64,000 bases of DNA from JAEUOS01 sp964470865 (GTDB lineage Bacteria; Pseudomonadota; Gammaproteobacteria; Burkholderiales; JAEUOS01): NCBI GenBank assembly GCA_964470865.1, contig CAYYFR010000002.1:62001-126000 (forward strand), in the 5' to 3' direction. A program made the translations under genes and the position numbers. The notes below the pieces were generated by a model, which searched no databases, was not told the origin of the DNA, and saw only the letters and a program-made list of their open reading frames with translations. Positions 37,290-46,102 of this stretch are shown here, one piece after another (positions within the stretch are counted from its first letter, which is position 1; every line of letters starts with the position of its first letter).

Positions 37290-37949
37290 ATGGCACCCAA
37301 GGACTTTCGACAAGAACTGGCCGGCATTCGGCAACAACTCGACGACCAACGCACGCGAATAGCGGAGGTCGCCCGCATGCAACGCGCACATCAAGCTTAT
37401 CGCCAGCGCAACAGCCGGTTGTTTCGCGACGCCGTCGGTGATGCCGTACCACTGGCGCTGTCCGATCGTGTGACACGCCCGCAGCCGCAAATTGCACCGC
37501 GCAGATTGCCAAGCCAGCCCCCCGCGCAGTCCGCAGTCGCCACCTTGTCTGATGGCCCCGACGACATTAAAACTGGTGCGATCGAGGGCGATGATGCGTT
37601 CGCCCGCGACGGCATTGATCAACGCACACTGCGCCGTCTGCGCGGTGGTGAGTGGCCGGTGAACGGCCAGCTTGATCTCCACGGCATGACTCGCGACCAG
37701 GCGCGCAGCGCTACCGCAGGCTTTGTGGTGAGCGCTACCGGGCAAGGATGGCGTTGTGTACGGATCATTCATGGCAAGGGGCTGGGTTCCGCAGACAAGA
37801 CGCCGGTATTGAAAGTGCTGGTGCGCCGCTGGCTACGCCAATCGGCGCAGGTTCTGGCATTCATCGATGCGCCGGCATCCGCTGGCGGCGGCGGCGCTTT
37901 GCTGATCCTCCTAAAGCCTGTCGGCCTGCGACAATTCGCGCGCCGCTAG
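37290..37949 (+). CDS. Smr-domain protein (MutS2-like C-terminal nuclease domain)
   Basis: 219 aa. The N-terminal half is charged and helical (QELAGIRQQLDDQRTRIAEV). The C-terminal Smr domain (about 125-215) carries LDLHGMTRDQA and the signature VRIIHGKGLGS, then LVRRWLRQSAQVLAF. Smr domains nick or cleave nucleic acids; stand-alone SmrA/SmrB types in proteobacteria act on DNA or on mRNA at collided ribosomes. Which applies here is not clear. ATG 37290 is chosen because upstream in-frame codons lie inside trxB. It is often found beside trxB in betaproteobacteria. Confidence 0.9.
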   Translation: MAPKDFRQELAGIRQQLDDQRTRIAEVARMQRAHQAYRQRNSRLFRDAVGDAVPLALSDRVTRPQPQIAPRRLPSQPPAQSAVATLSDGPDDIKTGAIEGDDAFARDGIDQRTLRRLRGGEWPVNGQLDLHGMTRDQARSATAGFVVSATGQGWRCVRIIHGKGLGSADKTPVLKVLVRRWLRQSAQVLAFIDAPASAGGGGALLILLKPVGLRQFARR

Positions 37950-37961
37950 GAGAACGTCAGA

Positions 37962-38651
37962 ATGCACTGCACCACCACGCGTCTGGCGCAACGCTCATGG
38001 TTCGTCCGGCGAGCACTCAACCGATCTGCCTATTTCAGAGCTTCGCCAATGCCATCGAATTCCGAACCCCGCGCGCGCCCCGTTCGCCGCAGCATGACCA
38101 TCGCGCTGCTTGCCGCTTCCTATGCCGCGACGTTCGCGCCGTGGGCGCGCGCCCAAACAGGAGTCCTTGAAGACCTCGACGTGCCCTACGTGACCACGCC
38201 CCAAAACGTGGTCGACGCAATGCTGGAGCTGGCAGGCGTGACGGCGAATGATGCCCTGCTCGATCTGGGATCCGGTGACGGTCGGGTTGTCATCACAGCG
38301 GCGCAACGCTTTGGCACACGCGGCACCGGCATCGAAATCGACCCGCGCCTGATCGCACTGGCTCGCGCCGGGGCCAACGCGGCCGGCGTAAGCGGGCGCA
38401 CCGCATTTCTCGAACAGGACTTGTTGGCCACCGAACTGGGCGGCGCGAGCGTGATCACGCTCTATCTGTTGCCGGCGGTCAACATGCAATTGCGTCCGGC
38501 GCTGCAAAAACTCAAACCCGGCACCCGCATCGTCTCGCATGACTGGGATATGGGTGACTGGCAACCCGACAAGTGGGTGGTGGTAGATGCGCCCGAGAAA
38601 AAGATAGGCTCGGCTAAGACCAGTAAACTGATGCTGTGGATCATCAAGTAG
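37962..38651 (+). CDS. Class I SAM-dependent methyltransferase with signal-like N-terminus
   Basis: 229 aa. The Rossmann motif I LLDLGSGDGRVV lies at 99-110 and the acidic GIEIDPRLIALAR follows; LEQDLLA and VITLYLLPAVNMQL resemble later motifs. Ahead of this lies a basic stretch, then TIALLAASYAATFAPWARA, which looks like a signal or anchor with an A-R-A end near 64. ATG 37962 has a TAGGAG Shine-Dalgarno, so the long N-terminus is probably real; ATG 38094 would start right at the hydrophobic stretch. The substrate is unknown. SAM is not known in the periplasm, so a membrane-anchored enzyme facing the cytoplasm is also possible. Confidence 0.82.
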   Translation: MHCTTTRLAQRSWFVRRALNRSAYFRASPMPSNSEPRARPVRRSMTIALLAASYAATFAPWARAQTGVLEDLDVPYVTTPQNVVDAMLELAGVTANDALLDLGSGDGRVVITAAQRFGTRGTGIEIDPRLIALARAGANAAGVSGRTAFLEQDLLATELGGASVITLYLLPAVNMQLRPALQKLKPGTRIVSHDWDMGDWQPDKWVVVDAPEKKIGSAKTSKLMLWIIK

Positions 38652-38678
38652 CCGGTCGGCGGAAATGCCCCGTGCGCC

Positions 38679-38909
38679 CTACATGTTCGCCTTGCCGCTG
38701 CGGTTTTTGTCCATGCGTTTCTTGCGCTCAAGCTCGAACGCCTCATGCTCCTTTTTCTTGTCGAGCGCGAATGCCGGGACGATGACTTCCCACCAGAGGA
38801 TCACCAGCACGAATGGCAAAGCCACCCACCACCATGACAGTTTCGCAAATGGTCCTAGTTCCGCCCAGCGCAGCCCCGCCAACAAGATTCCAACTATGAG
38901 TAAAGGCAT
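38679..38909 (-). CDS. Small Trp-rich membrane protein (TIGR04438-like)
   Basis: 76 aa starting MPLLIVGILLAGLRWAEL. Two hydrophobic segments (about 2-14 and 24-42) surround LSWWWVALPFVLVILWWEV, followed by a highly charged C-terminus (DKKKEHEAFELERKKRMDKN). This layout matches a small Trp-rich family known mainly from betaproteobacteria; its function is unknown. ATG 38909 has a GGAGAGAG Shine-Dalgarno; a longer frame to 39008 is unsupported. It is divergent from the cytochrome gene. Confidence 0.82.
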   Translation of the reverse strand: MPLLIVGILLAGLRWAELGPFAKLSWWWVALPFVLVILWWEVIVPAFALDKKKEHEAFELERKKRMDKNRSGKANM

Positions 38910-38943
38910 TTTCTCTCTCCAAAGCGGCGCATCCGGGAGCCCC

Positions 38944-39375
38944 GTGGCGTCGATACAGAAGCTGATTGTAAACCCCAAAAGCGCACGCACAGCTACCGGT
39001 TGGAGCACCCGCGCCGGCTTGGTCCGCGCGCGCCAGGCGAGCGGCGCTCATACCCTGGCACGCCGATTTGTGGCTGTCTTGGCTCTGGCGGCAGGGTTGC
39101 CGGGCCTGTCCGCACACGCCGATGAAAAACTCGCGCGGGCGCGTAACTGCTATGCCTGCCATCAAGTCGAAGGCAAGCTCGTTGGCCCGGCCTGGCGCGA
39201 TGTCGCCACCAGGTACGCACGCGATCCGGGAGCGGAAGCACGCCTGGCGCGCAAGATCCGCGAAGGCGGCGCCGGCGCGTGGGGCGTGGTGGCAATGGCG
39301 CCCAACCCGGCGGTTACCGAAGCCGACGCGCGCGCGCTGGCGCGCTGGGTTCTTGCGCTACGGCCGGCCAAATGA
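38944..39375 (+). CDS. Small monohaem c-type cytochrome (c551/c552-like)
   Basis: Periplasmic electron carrier. After a hydrophobic signal (VAVLALAAGLPGLSAHA), the mature part of about 80 residues carries a single CYACH haem motif, a VGPAWRDVATRY segment, and MAPNPAVTEADARALARWVL, whose Met is the likely axial ligand, as in cytochrome c8/c551. The start is uncertain: GTG 38944 (GGGAG upstream), ATG 38896 or TTG 39019 are all possible. GTG is listed because it has the best ribosome-binding context and avoids most of the overlap with the divergent Trp-rich gene. The electron donor and acceptor are unknown. Confidence 0.85.
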   Translation: MASIQKLIVNPKSARTATGWSTRAGLVRARQASGAHTLARRFVAVLALAAGLPGLSAHADEKLARARNCYACHQVEGKLVGPAWRDVATRYARDPGAEARLARKIREGGAGAWGVVAMAPNPAVTEADARALARWVLALRPAK

Positions 39376-39530
39376 GTGCGACGGCGAAAGCGCTCTTGCG
39401 CGCCTGCATGCGGGCTTGATCCAGGCACTCCCTGCATCGATCTCGAAGCGCACGCCGGTCCGTATCCCGCTTCGCGGCATGCTCACTGCCTCAAGGAATT
39501 CCCTAATAGTGGCTGCCTGCGCAAGCGAAA

Positions 39531-39536
39531 TATAAT
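39531..39536 (+). promoter_or_regulatory. Candidate -10 box of the livK promoter
   Basis: A perfect TATAAT stands 82 bp before the livK ATG in the 242-bp gap. No good -35 is seen 16-18 bp upstream (AGTGGC at 17 bp). The rest of the gap shows nothing else I can support. Confidence 0.35.
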
Positions 39537-39617
39537 GCGGCGCTTGCCAGCCCGGCCAAGCCGGGCAACGCTCCGATTGCGTGTCCCTTTGCTGCGTTTT
39601 CATCTCTGGAGGAATAA

Positions 39618-40970
39618 ATGCTTTCAACAACAGTTTCGACCTGGCGCCTGTGTGCGATAGCCGCCGCCACCACCCTGGCGTTGGCCGGTTGCAGCAAGGA
39701 AGAACCCAAACCCGCGACACCTGCCAAGGCAGCCGAGCCGGCCAAACCGGCCGAGCCGCCGCCGACTGTAGTGAAGATCGGCCACGTCGGCCCGCTCACC
39801 GGCAGCATCGCCCATCTGGGCAAGGACAACGAAAACGGCGTGCGCCTGGCGATCGACGAGGCCAATGCCAAGGGCGTGACCCTGGATGGCAAGAAGATCA
39901 AGTTCGAGCTGATGGGCGAAGACGACCAGGCCGACCCCAAGGTTGGCGCCACCGTGGCGCAAAAACTGGTCGACGCCAAGGTCGCAGGCGTGGTGGGCCA
40001 CCTCAATTCCGGCGTCACCATCCCGGCTTCGGAAATCTACAACAAGGCCGGCATCCCGATGATCTCCGGTTCGGCCACCAACCCCAAGGTCACCGAGAAC
40101 GGATACAAGATCGCCTTTCGCACCGTCGGTCGCGACGACCAGCAAGGTCCGGCGATCGCCCAGTACCTGGCATCGGAAGTCAAGCCCAAGACCGTCGCCA
40201 TCATCGACGACGCCACCGCCTACGGCGAAGGCCTGGCCAACGAGGTCGAGAAGACCCTCAAGGCCGCCGGCATCACGGTGTTGCCGCGCGAAAAAGGAAC
40301 CGACAAGACCAATGACTGGAAAGCAGTTCTGACCAAGGTCAAGGGCAAGAAGCCGGACGCCATTTTCTACGGCGGCATGGACGCCACCGGCGGCCCGCTG
40401 ATCAAGCAGGGCAAAGAGCTTGGCCTGAAGGTAGTGTATTCCTTTGGTGACGGTGCCTGCACCGACGAAATGGGCAAGCTTGCCGGTGAGGCCGCCGAAG
40501 GCCTGCTGTGCTCGCAAGCAGGTATTCCTACCCAGGCTTCGTCCAAGACCTTCCTCAACGCATTCAAGGCCAAGTACGGTGACGTCAAGCAATATGCGCC
40601 GTTCACCTATGATGCCGCCAACCTGTTGATCGCCGCCATGCAAAAGGCCAATTCACCCGATCCGGCCAAGTATTTGCCCGAGTTGGCCAAAATCTCCATG
40701 ACCGGCGCCACCGGCAAGATCGAGTTCGACGACAAAGGCGATCGCAAGAACGCGGAAATCACCATCTTCACCCTCAAAGGGGGCAAGGTCGAACCGGTTG
40801 CCGTGGTGCAGGGGGGCAAGGCGATGACCATGAGTGATTTCATGGCCGCAGCGGGCGGTGCCAGCGCCCCGGCGGCAGCCGCAGCACCCGCGGCTGCTCC
40901 GGCAGCCCCGGCGGCGGCGCCGGCCGCCGCGCCGGCGCCGGAAGCCAAGAAGGCTGACGACAAGAAGTAA
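39618..40970 (+). CDS. livK: Branched-chain amino acid/amide-type ABC transporter substrate-binding lipoprotein
   Basis: 450 aa. The lipobox LALAGC with Cys25 marks a lipoprotein. The periplasmic type I binding fold follows: IGHVGPLTGSIAHLGKDNENG, LMGEDDQADPKVG, GVVGHLNSGVTIPAS and ATAYGEGLANEVEK. An Ala/Pro low-complexity tail (after about residue 410) ending EAKKADDKK is unusual for LivK. A linker after Cys25 is also Pro/Lys-rich. A hairpin terminator separates it from livH. The ligand may be a branched-chain amino acid, an amide or an aromatic acid, since this family is broad. Confidence 0.9.
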   Translation: MLSTTVSTWRLCAIAAATTLALAGCSKEEPKPATPAKAAEPAKPAEPPPTVVKIGHVGPLTGSIAHLGKDNENGVRLAIDEANAKGVTLDGKKIKFELMGEDDQADPKVGATVAQKLVDAKVAGVVGHLNSGVTIPASEIYNKAGIPMISGSATNPKVTENGYKIAFRTVGRDDQQGPAIAQYLASEVKPKTVAIIDDATAYGEGLANEVEKTLKAAGITVLPREKGTDKTNDWKAVLTKVKGKKPDAIFYGGMDATGGPLIKQGKELGLKVVYSFGDGACTDEMGKLAGEAAEGLLCSQAGIPTQASSKTFLNAFKAKYGDVKQYAPFTYDAANLLIAAMQKANSPDPAKYLPELAKISMTGATGKIEFDDKGDRKNAEITIFTLKGGKVEPVAVVQGGKAMTMSDFMAAAGGASAPAAAAAPAAAPAAPAAAPAAAPAPEAKKADDKK

Positions 40971-40995
40971 GCAATTTACGCGTTTCAAGTGTTAC

Positions 40996-41034
40996 AACGG
41001 CATCGCTGAGCAATCATCGATGCCGTTTCTTTTT
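40996..41034 (+). terminator. Intrinsic terminator between livK and livH
   Basis: AACGGCATCG (40996-41005) pairs perfectly with CGATGCCGTT (41018-41027) around a 12-nt loop, followed by TCTTTTT. It ends 13 bp before livH and probably reduces permease expression relative to the binding protein. Confidence 0.8.
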
Positions 41035-41047
41035 GTCTGAAGCCGCC

Positions 41048-41971
41048 GTGGATATTTTCCTGCAGCAAATCATCAACGGGCTCACGCTCGGCTGCGTCTA
41101 TGCCGTGGTGGCGCTCGGCTACACCATGGTCTACGGCATCATCCAGCTGATCAACTTCGCGCATGGCGAAGTGGTGATGATTGGCGCCATGGTGGCGTTT
41201 TCGGTGATCATGGCGCTGGCCAAGTCCGGCCTGCCGCCCATCGTTGTGGTGCTGATCGGCACCGCAGTGGCGGTACCGGCCTGCATGCTGGTGGCCTATC
41301 TTATGGAGCGTATCGCCTACAAGCCGCTGCGCGGCGCGCCGCGTTTAGCGCCGCTGATCACCGCGATCGGCATCTCGATCATCCTGCAGCACGTGGCGAT
41401 GATGATCTGGGGCCGCAGCCCGATGGCGTTTCCGCAGGTCATCAAACCCCAGACCTACGAGATCGGCGGCGCCCTCATCACCAGCGTGCAGATCGCCATC
41501 ATCCTGATCTCCTTCACCCTGATGGGCGGGCTCCTGCTGCTGGTCTACCGCACCAAGCTGGGGGTGGCGATGCGCGCCACCTCGCAGCGCCAGGACATCG
41601 CAGGCCTGATGGGCATCGATGTGAATCGGGTGATTTCCGCCACCTTCGTGATCGGCGCAGCCCTGGCAGCGGTCGCCGGCGTGATGATCGGCACCTATTA
41701 CGGCCAGACCCAGTACACCATGGGGGAACTGTTGGGCCTGAAGGCCTTCTGCGCCGCAGTGTTGGGCGGTATCGGCAACCTGGCCGGCGCCGTGCTGGGC
41801 GGCATCCTCATGGGCCTGGTCGAGGCGCTCGGTACCGGCTACATCGGCGACCTCACCAACAACTGGTTCGGCTCCAACTATCGCGACGTGTTCGCCTTCA
41901 TCGTGCTGATCCTGGTGCTGGTGTTCCGGCCTTCGGGCCTGTTGGGCGAGCGTGTGGGAGACCGTGCATGA
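41048..41971 (+). CDS. livH: Branched-chain amino acid ABC permease LivH
   Basis: Inner-membrane permease, 307 aa, starting MDIFLQQIINGLTLGCVYA with about eight helices. Signature segments are YTMVYGIIQLINFAHGEVVM, ATSQRQDIAGLMGIDVNRVI and VLGGIGNLAGAVLGGILMG. GTG 41048 gives the family N-terminus; TTG 41033 is a longer alternative inside the terminator T run. The livM ATG overlaps its stop by 4 bp. Confidence 0.94.
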   Translation: MDIFLQQIINGLTLGCVYAVVALGYTMVYGIIQLINFAHGEVVMIGAMVAFSVIMALAKSGLPPIVVVLIGTAVAVPACMLVAYLMERIAYKPLRGAPRLAPLITAIGISIILQHVAMMIWGRSPMAFPQVIKPQTYEIGGALITSVQIAIILISFTLMGGLLLLVYRTKLGVAMRATSQRQDIAGLMGIDVNRVISATFVIGAALAAVAGVMIGTYYGQTQYTMGELLGLKAFCAAVLGGIGNLAGAVLGGILMGLVEALGTGYIGDLTNNWFGSNYRDVFAFIVLILVLVFRPSGLLGERVGDRA

Positions 41972-43044
41972 GGCTCGACGTAGCCGGCGACCGCCAGCTG
42001 TTGCTGCGTTACGCCGGTTTGGCGCTCGTCGCCGTCGCCTTGATCGCGCTGCCTTTCGCGCTGGTGCAGGTCGGCACGGCCTGGGTACGCATCACCAATC
42101 TGGCGATCCTGTTCGCCCTCCTTGCGCTGGGACTCAATATCGTGGTCGGCTTCGCCGGCCTGCTCGACTTGGGCTACATCGCCTTCTATGGAGTTGGTGC
42201 CTATGTCTGGGCCTTGCTGGCCTCGCCGCATTTCAACCTGCACCTGCCGTTCTGGGTGATCCTGCCGATCGGGGCCCTGGCCGCCTGCTTCTTCGGCGTT
42301 CTGTTGGGCGCACCCACCCTCAAGCTGCGCGGCGATTACCTGGCGATCGTCACCCTGGGTTTCGGCGAGATCGTACGCATTTTTCTCAACAACCTGTCGC
42401 GCCCGGTGAATATCACCAATGGGCCGCAGGGCATCGCGCGCATCGACCCGGTACGCATCGGTGATCTGGACTTTTCCACCACCAGCCAGGTGGCGGGGTT
42501 GGCGTTCTCGAGCCCGATCAAGTACTACTACCTGCTGCTGGTTTTCCTGCTGCTGGTGATCGTGATCAACATGCGCCTGAAGGATTCGCGCATCGGCCGC
42601 GCCTGGGAAGCGATTCGCGAAGATGAAATCGCGGCACGCGCGATGGGCATCAACACCACTTCGCTCAAGCTGCTGGCGTTCGCCATGGGCGCTTCCTTCG
42701 GCGGCATTGCCGGCGGCATGTTCGCCTCGATGCAAAGTTTCATCAGCCCGGAAAGCTTCGTGCTGGTGGAGTCGGTGATGGTGCTGTCGATGGTGGTGCT
42801 GGGCGGCATGGGCAACATCTGGGGCGTGATTCTCGGCGCCATCTTGCTGACCTTCGTGCCGGAATTGCTGCGCTATACGGTCGAACCGCTGCAGAAGGCC
42901 GCCTTCGGTCGCATGATCATCGAGCCCGAGGTCATCCGCATGTTGCTGTTCGGTCTGGCGCTGGTGCTGATGATGCTGTTTCGCCCGGCCGGCATATTGC
43001 CTAAATCGGTGCGCAAGCGCGAACTTTCAGCGATCGCAAAATGA
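41968..43044 (+). CDS. livM: Branched-chain amino acid ABC permease LivM
   Basis: Second permease of the heterodimer, 358 aa, with 8-10 hydrophobic helices. Family features: NLAILFALLALGLNIVVGFAG, LDLGYIAFYGVGAY, KLRGDYLAIVTLGFGEIVR and the cytoplasmic EAIREDEIAARAMGIN coupling loop. It overlaps both livH and livG by 4 bp (ATGA), a tightly coupled operon. Confidence 0.95.
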   Translation: MRLDVAGDRQLLLRYAGLALVAVALIALPFALVQVGTAWVRITNLAILFALLALGLNIVVGFAGLLDLGYIAFYGVGAYVWALLASPHFNLHLPFWVILPIGALAACFFGVLLGAPTLKLRGDYLAIVTLGFGEIVRIFLNNLSRPVNITNGPQGIARIDPVRIGDLDFSTTSQVAGLAFSSPIKYYYLLLVFLLLVIVINMRLKDSRIGRAWEAIREDEIAARAMGINTTSLKLLAFAMGASFGGIAGGMFASMQSFISPESFVLVESVMVLSMVVLGGMGNIWGVILGAILLTFVPELLRYTVEPLQKAAFGRMIIEPEVIRMLLFGLALVLMMLFRPAGILPKSVRKRELSAIAK

Positions 43045-43838
43045 GCACGGTCATGCTCAGTGGCCAGGGCATCGGCAAACGCTTCGGCGGCGTCCAGGCC
43101 TTGTCGGAGGTGAGCTTTTCGATCCGGCGCGGCGAAATCTACGGCTTGATCGGGCCCAATGGTGCCGGCAAGACCACCCTCTTCAACGTGCTCACCAGCG
43201 TCTACACGGCCGACGCCGGCGCGTTCGAATTCGACGGCAAGCCCCTAAGCCGCGCCAAGCCGCACGAAGTGGCGGCGCTGGGAATCGCCCGCACCTTCCA
43301 GAACATCCGCCTGTTTGCCAACTTGTCAGCGATCGAGAACGTCATGATCGGCCGCCACGTGCGTACCCGTGCCGGTGTTTTCGGCGCCATACTGCGCACC
43401 CCGGCGACGCGCGCCGAAGAAGCCCGCATCGAAAGCCGGTCTCTGGCGCTGCTTGAGTATGTCGGGCTGGTGGCACGCGCCAACGATGTCGCCGGCCAAT
43501 TGCCCTATGGTGCGCAGCGCCGGCTCGAGATCGCACGGGCACTGGCCACCGATCCCAAGTTGCTGGCCTTGGACGAGCCGGCGGCCGGCATGAACGCGAC
43601 CGAAACCGCCGACCTGCGCGGACTGATCGAGCGCATCCGTGGCGACGGCACCACCGTGCTCCTGATCGAACACGACATGAAGCTGGTGATGGGCCTGTCC
43701 GACCGCGTGCTGGTGCTCGACTACGGGCGGCGCATCGCCGAAGGGCCGCCGGCCGAGGTGCGCGCAGACCCCAGGGTGATCGAAGCCTACCTGGGTGCCG
43801 GGGCCGCTAGCGCCAGCGCGCGTGCAGTGAGCGCATGA
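43041..43838 (+). CDS. livG: Branched-chain amino acid ABC ATP-binding protein LivG
   Basis: 265-aa ATPase. Walker A GPNGAGKTTLFNVL lies near residue 36, the Q-loop region is ARTFQNIRLF, the signature motif is modified to LPYGAQRRLEIARAL, Walker B is LLALDEPAAGMN and the switch His is in LLIEHDMKLVMG. The LivG-specific insertion after the Q-loop (about 85-130) is present. It is coupled to livM and livF by 4-bp overlaps. Confidence 0.95.
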   Translation: MSTVMLSGQGIGKRFGGVQALSEVSFSIRRGEIYGLIGPNGAGKTTLFNVLTSVYTADAGAFEFDGKPLSRAKPHEVAALGIARTFQNIRLFANLSAIENVMIGRHVRTRAGVFGAILRTPATRAEEARIESRSLALLEYVGLVARANDVAGQLPYGAQRRLEIARALATDPKLLALDEPAAGMNATETADLRGLIERIRGDGTTVLLIEHDMKLVMGLSDRVLVLDYGRRIAEGPPAEVRADPRVIEAYLGAGAASASARAVSA

Positions 43839-44548
43839 GCAACATCCTCGAATTGAAACAACTGGCAGTGCACTACGGCGGCATTCGCGCCGTCAAGGGC
43901 ATTGATCTGGTGGTTGGCGAAGGTGAACTGGTGTGCCTGATCGGTGCCAATGGTGCCGGCAAGACCACCGCGCTCAAGGCGATTGCCGGCATGTTGTCGC
44001 CAGCCGGTGGCAGCATTGCCTATCGGGGACAGCCATCCGCCGGCCTGCGGCCGTTCGAACTGGTGCGCCGCGGGCTGGCGCTGGTGCCCGAGGGTCGCGG
44101 CGTGTTCGGACAATTGAGCGTGGCAGAAAACTTAGCCATGGGCGCCTACGCGCGCAACGACCCGCGCGCGGTGGCCAGCGATCGCGAGCGCATGCTGGGC
44201 CTGTTTCCACGACTCAAGGAACGGCTGCTGCAATCCGCCGGCACCCTGTCGGGCGGCGAACAGCAAATGCTGGCGATCGCTCGCGCCCTGATGTCGCGCC
44301 CGCGACTGCTGCTGCTTGACGAACCCAGCATGGGATTGGCGCCATTGGTGGTCGAGAAGATTTTCGAGATCATCGTCAACGTCGCCCGCGAGGGCGTGAC
44401 CATACTTCTGGTGGAGCAGAATGCGCGACTCGCATTGGAAACCTGCCAGCGGGCCTATGTGATGGAAAGCGGCCTGATCAGCCTGCACGGCGCTGCCGCC
44501 GGCCTGCTTGACGATCCTCAGGTGCGGGCCGCCTACCTCGGCGAGTAG
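43835..44548 (+). CDS. livF: Branched-chain amino acid ABC ATP-binding protein LivF
   Basis: 237-aa ATPase and last gene of the liv operon. Walker A is GANGAGKTTALKAI, Q-loop context ALVPEGRGVFGQLSVAEN, ABC signature LSGGEQQMLAIARALM, Walker B LLLLDEPSMGLAP and switch LLVEQNARLALE, all in the LivF pattern. It ends 66 bp before the convergent UPF0210 gene; no terminator was recognised there. Confidence 0.95.
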   Translation: MSNILELKQLAVHYGGIRAVKGIDLVVGEGELVCLIGANGAGKTTALKAIAGMLSPAGGSIAYRGQPSAGLRPFELVRRGLALVPEGRGVFGQLSVAENLAMGAYARNDPRAVASDRERMLGLFPRLKERLLQSAGTLSGGEQQMLAIARALMSRPRLLLLDEPSMGLAPLVVEKIFEIIVNVAREGVTILLVEQNARLALETCQRAYVMESGLISLHGAAAGLLDDPQVRAAYLGE

Positions 44549-44614
44549 CCAGTCCCGGTGGTTGGCGTCAAGCGCATCAACCGACGGCCACGCAAGCGGT
44601 TTCAGCCGCCAGGT

Positions 44615-45997
44615 TCAGTTGCTCAGCGCCTGAGTTGGTGCGGGAATGCGACCGCCGCGGCCGATAAACGCACTGCTGTCGCAACTGCTCACCGCCATCA
44701 CCGGCGCATAGCCAAGCAAGCCGCCGAATTCGACCTGATCGCCGACTTTCTTGCCAGGTGACGGGATCAGGCGCACTGCGGTGGTCTTGCGATTGATCAT
44801 GCCGATCGCCGCTTCGTCGGCGATGATCGCGGCAATCGTGGTGTCCGGCGTATCGCCGGGAATCGCGATCATGTCAAGGCCCACCGAACACACCGCGGTC
44901 ATCGCTTCGAGCTTGTCGAAAGACAGCGCCCCCATGCCAGCGGCCTCGATCATGCCGATATCCTCTGACACCGGAATGAAAGCACCCGACAGCCCGCCGA
45001 CATGGCTTGAGGCCATCGCACCGCCCTTCTTCACCGCGTCGTTCAGGAGCGCCAGCGCGGCGGTCGATCCGTGGGCGCCGACCCTTGACAGGCCCATGGC
45101 CTCGAGAATGCGCGCCACCGAATCGCCAATGGCCGGTGTCGGTGCAAGCGACAAATCGACGATGCCGAACGGCACCCCGAGGCGCGCAGACGCGGCACGG
45201 CCGACCAGTTCGCCCATGCGCGTCACCTTGAAGGCGGCGCGCTTGATGATCGATGACAGTTCGCCAAAGTCGGCTGTGGGCGCCGCCTCGACCGCACGCA
45301 TCACCACGCCGGGACCTGACACACCTACGTTGATCACGCAATCCGGCTCGCCGATGCCATGAAAAGCGCCTGCCATGAAGGGGTTGTCCTCGACCGCGTT
45401 GCAAAACACCACCAGCTTGGCTGCACCCAGGCCATCGAAGGCGGCGGTCAGTTGTGCCGCCTGCTTGATCACCCGGCCCATCATGGCGACCGCATCCATG
45501 TTGATGCCGGCCTTGGTCGAACCGATGTTGACAGAAGCGCACACCCGCTCGGTCTGCGCCAGTGCCTCCGGGATAGCCTCGATCAGCGCCAGGTCACCAG
45601 GCGTGAATCCCTTGTGCACCAGTGCCGAAAAACCGCCAATGAAGTTGACGCCGATCTCGCGCGCCGCACGATCCAGCGCATGCGCCACGCCCAGCATGGC
45701 CTCCCGTACCCCCAGGTCGGATACCGCTTCGGCGATGATCGCCACCGGAGTCACCGAGACGCGGGTGTTGGTCACCGGTATGCCGTACTCGCGCGCGATC
45801 GCGGCACCGGTGGCGACCAGCTGGCTGCCTTTGCGACACACCTTGTCGTACACGCGCTGTGCCAGGCGTGCATGGTTCTCGGCAGCGCAATCGCGCAAGG
45901 AAATCCCCATGGTGATGGTGCGAATGTCGAGCTTTTCCATCTGCACCATGCGGATGGTCTCGACGATTTCCTGCGGCGAATAGCTCGATAGGGACAT
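44615..45997 (-). CDS. PFL-like UPF0210 protein
   Basis: 460 aa. The sequence matches UPF0210 (formerly DUF711), a PFL-fold family: METIR-like start IVETIRMVQMEKLDIRTITMG (given in parts), CRKGSQLVATGAAIAREYGI, NFIGGFSALVHKGFT, MMGRVIKQAA and GSTAALALLNDAVKKGG. No catalytic reaction is established. The C-terminal VSSCDSSAFIGRGGRIPAP is conserved in the family. It lies 105 bp downstream of a UPF0237 ACT protein; the pair also occurs together in Firmicutes, so they likely act together. Confidence 0.92.
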   Translation of the reverse strand: MSLSSYSPQEIVETIRMVQMEKLDIRTITMGISLRDCAAENHARLAQRVYDKVCRKGSQLVATGAAIAREYGIPVTNTRVSVTPVAIIAEAVSDLGVREAMLGVAHALDRAAREIGVNFIGGFSALVHKGFTPGDLALIEAIPEALAQTERVCASVNIGSTKAGINMDAVAMMGRVIKQAAQLTAAFDGLGAAKLVVFCNAVEDNPFMAGAFHGIGEPDCVINVGVSGPGVVMRAVEAAPTADFGELSSIIKRAAFKVTRMGELVGRAASARLGVPFGIVDLSLAPTPAIGDSVARILEAMGLSRVGAHGSTAALALLNDAVKKGGAMASSHVGGLSGAFIPVSEDIGMIEAAGMGALSFDKLEAMTAVCSVGLDMIAIPGDTPDTTIAAIIADEAAIGMINRKTTAVRLIPSPGKKVGDQVEFGGLLGYAPVMAVSSCDSSAFIGRGGRIPAPTQALSN

Positions 45998-46102
45998 GGG
46001 AGGGGGTTTTTCCAGGCCTTTAAGTCATGCAATTACCCGGCTCCGCCGGTGATTGCATGCAGGACCGCCTCGACAAAAGCAGGGTTTTACTTTTGTCGAC
46101 CG

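Noticed and set aside
38665..38943. Longer cytochrome c frame starting at 38665
   Set aside because: This part lies opposite the Trp-rich gene, lacks a ribosome-binding site and would put more than 90 residues before the signal peptide.
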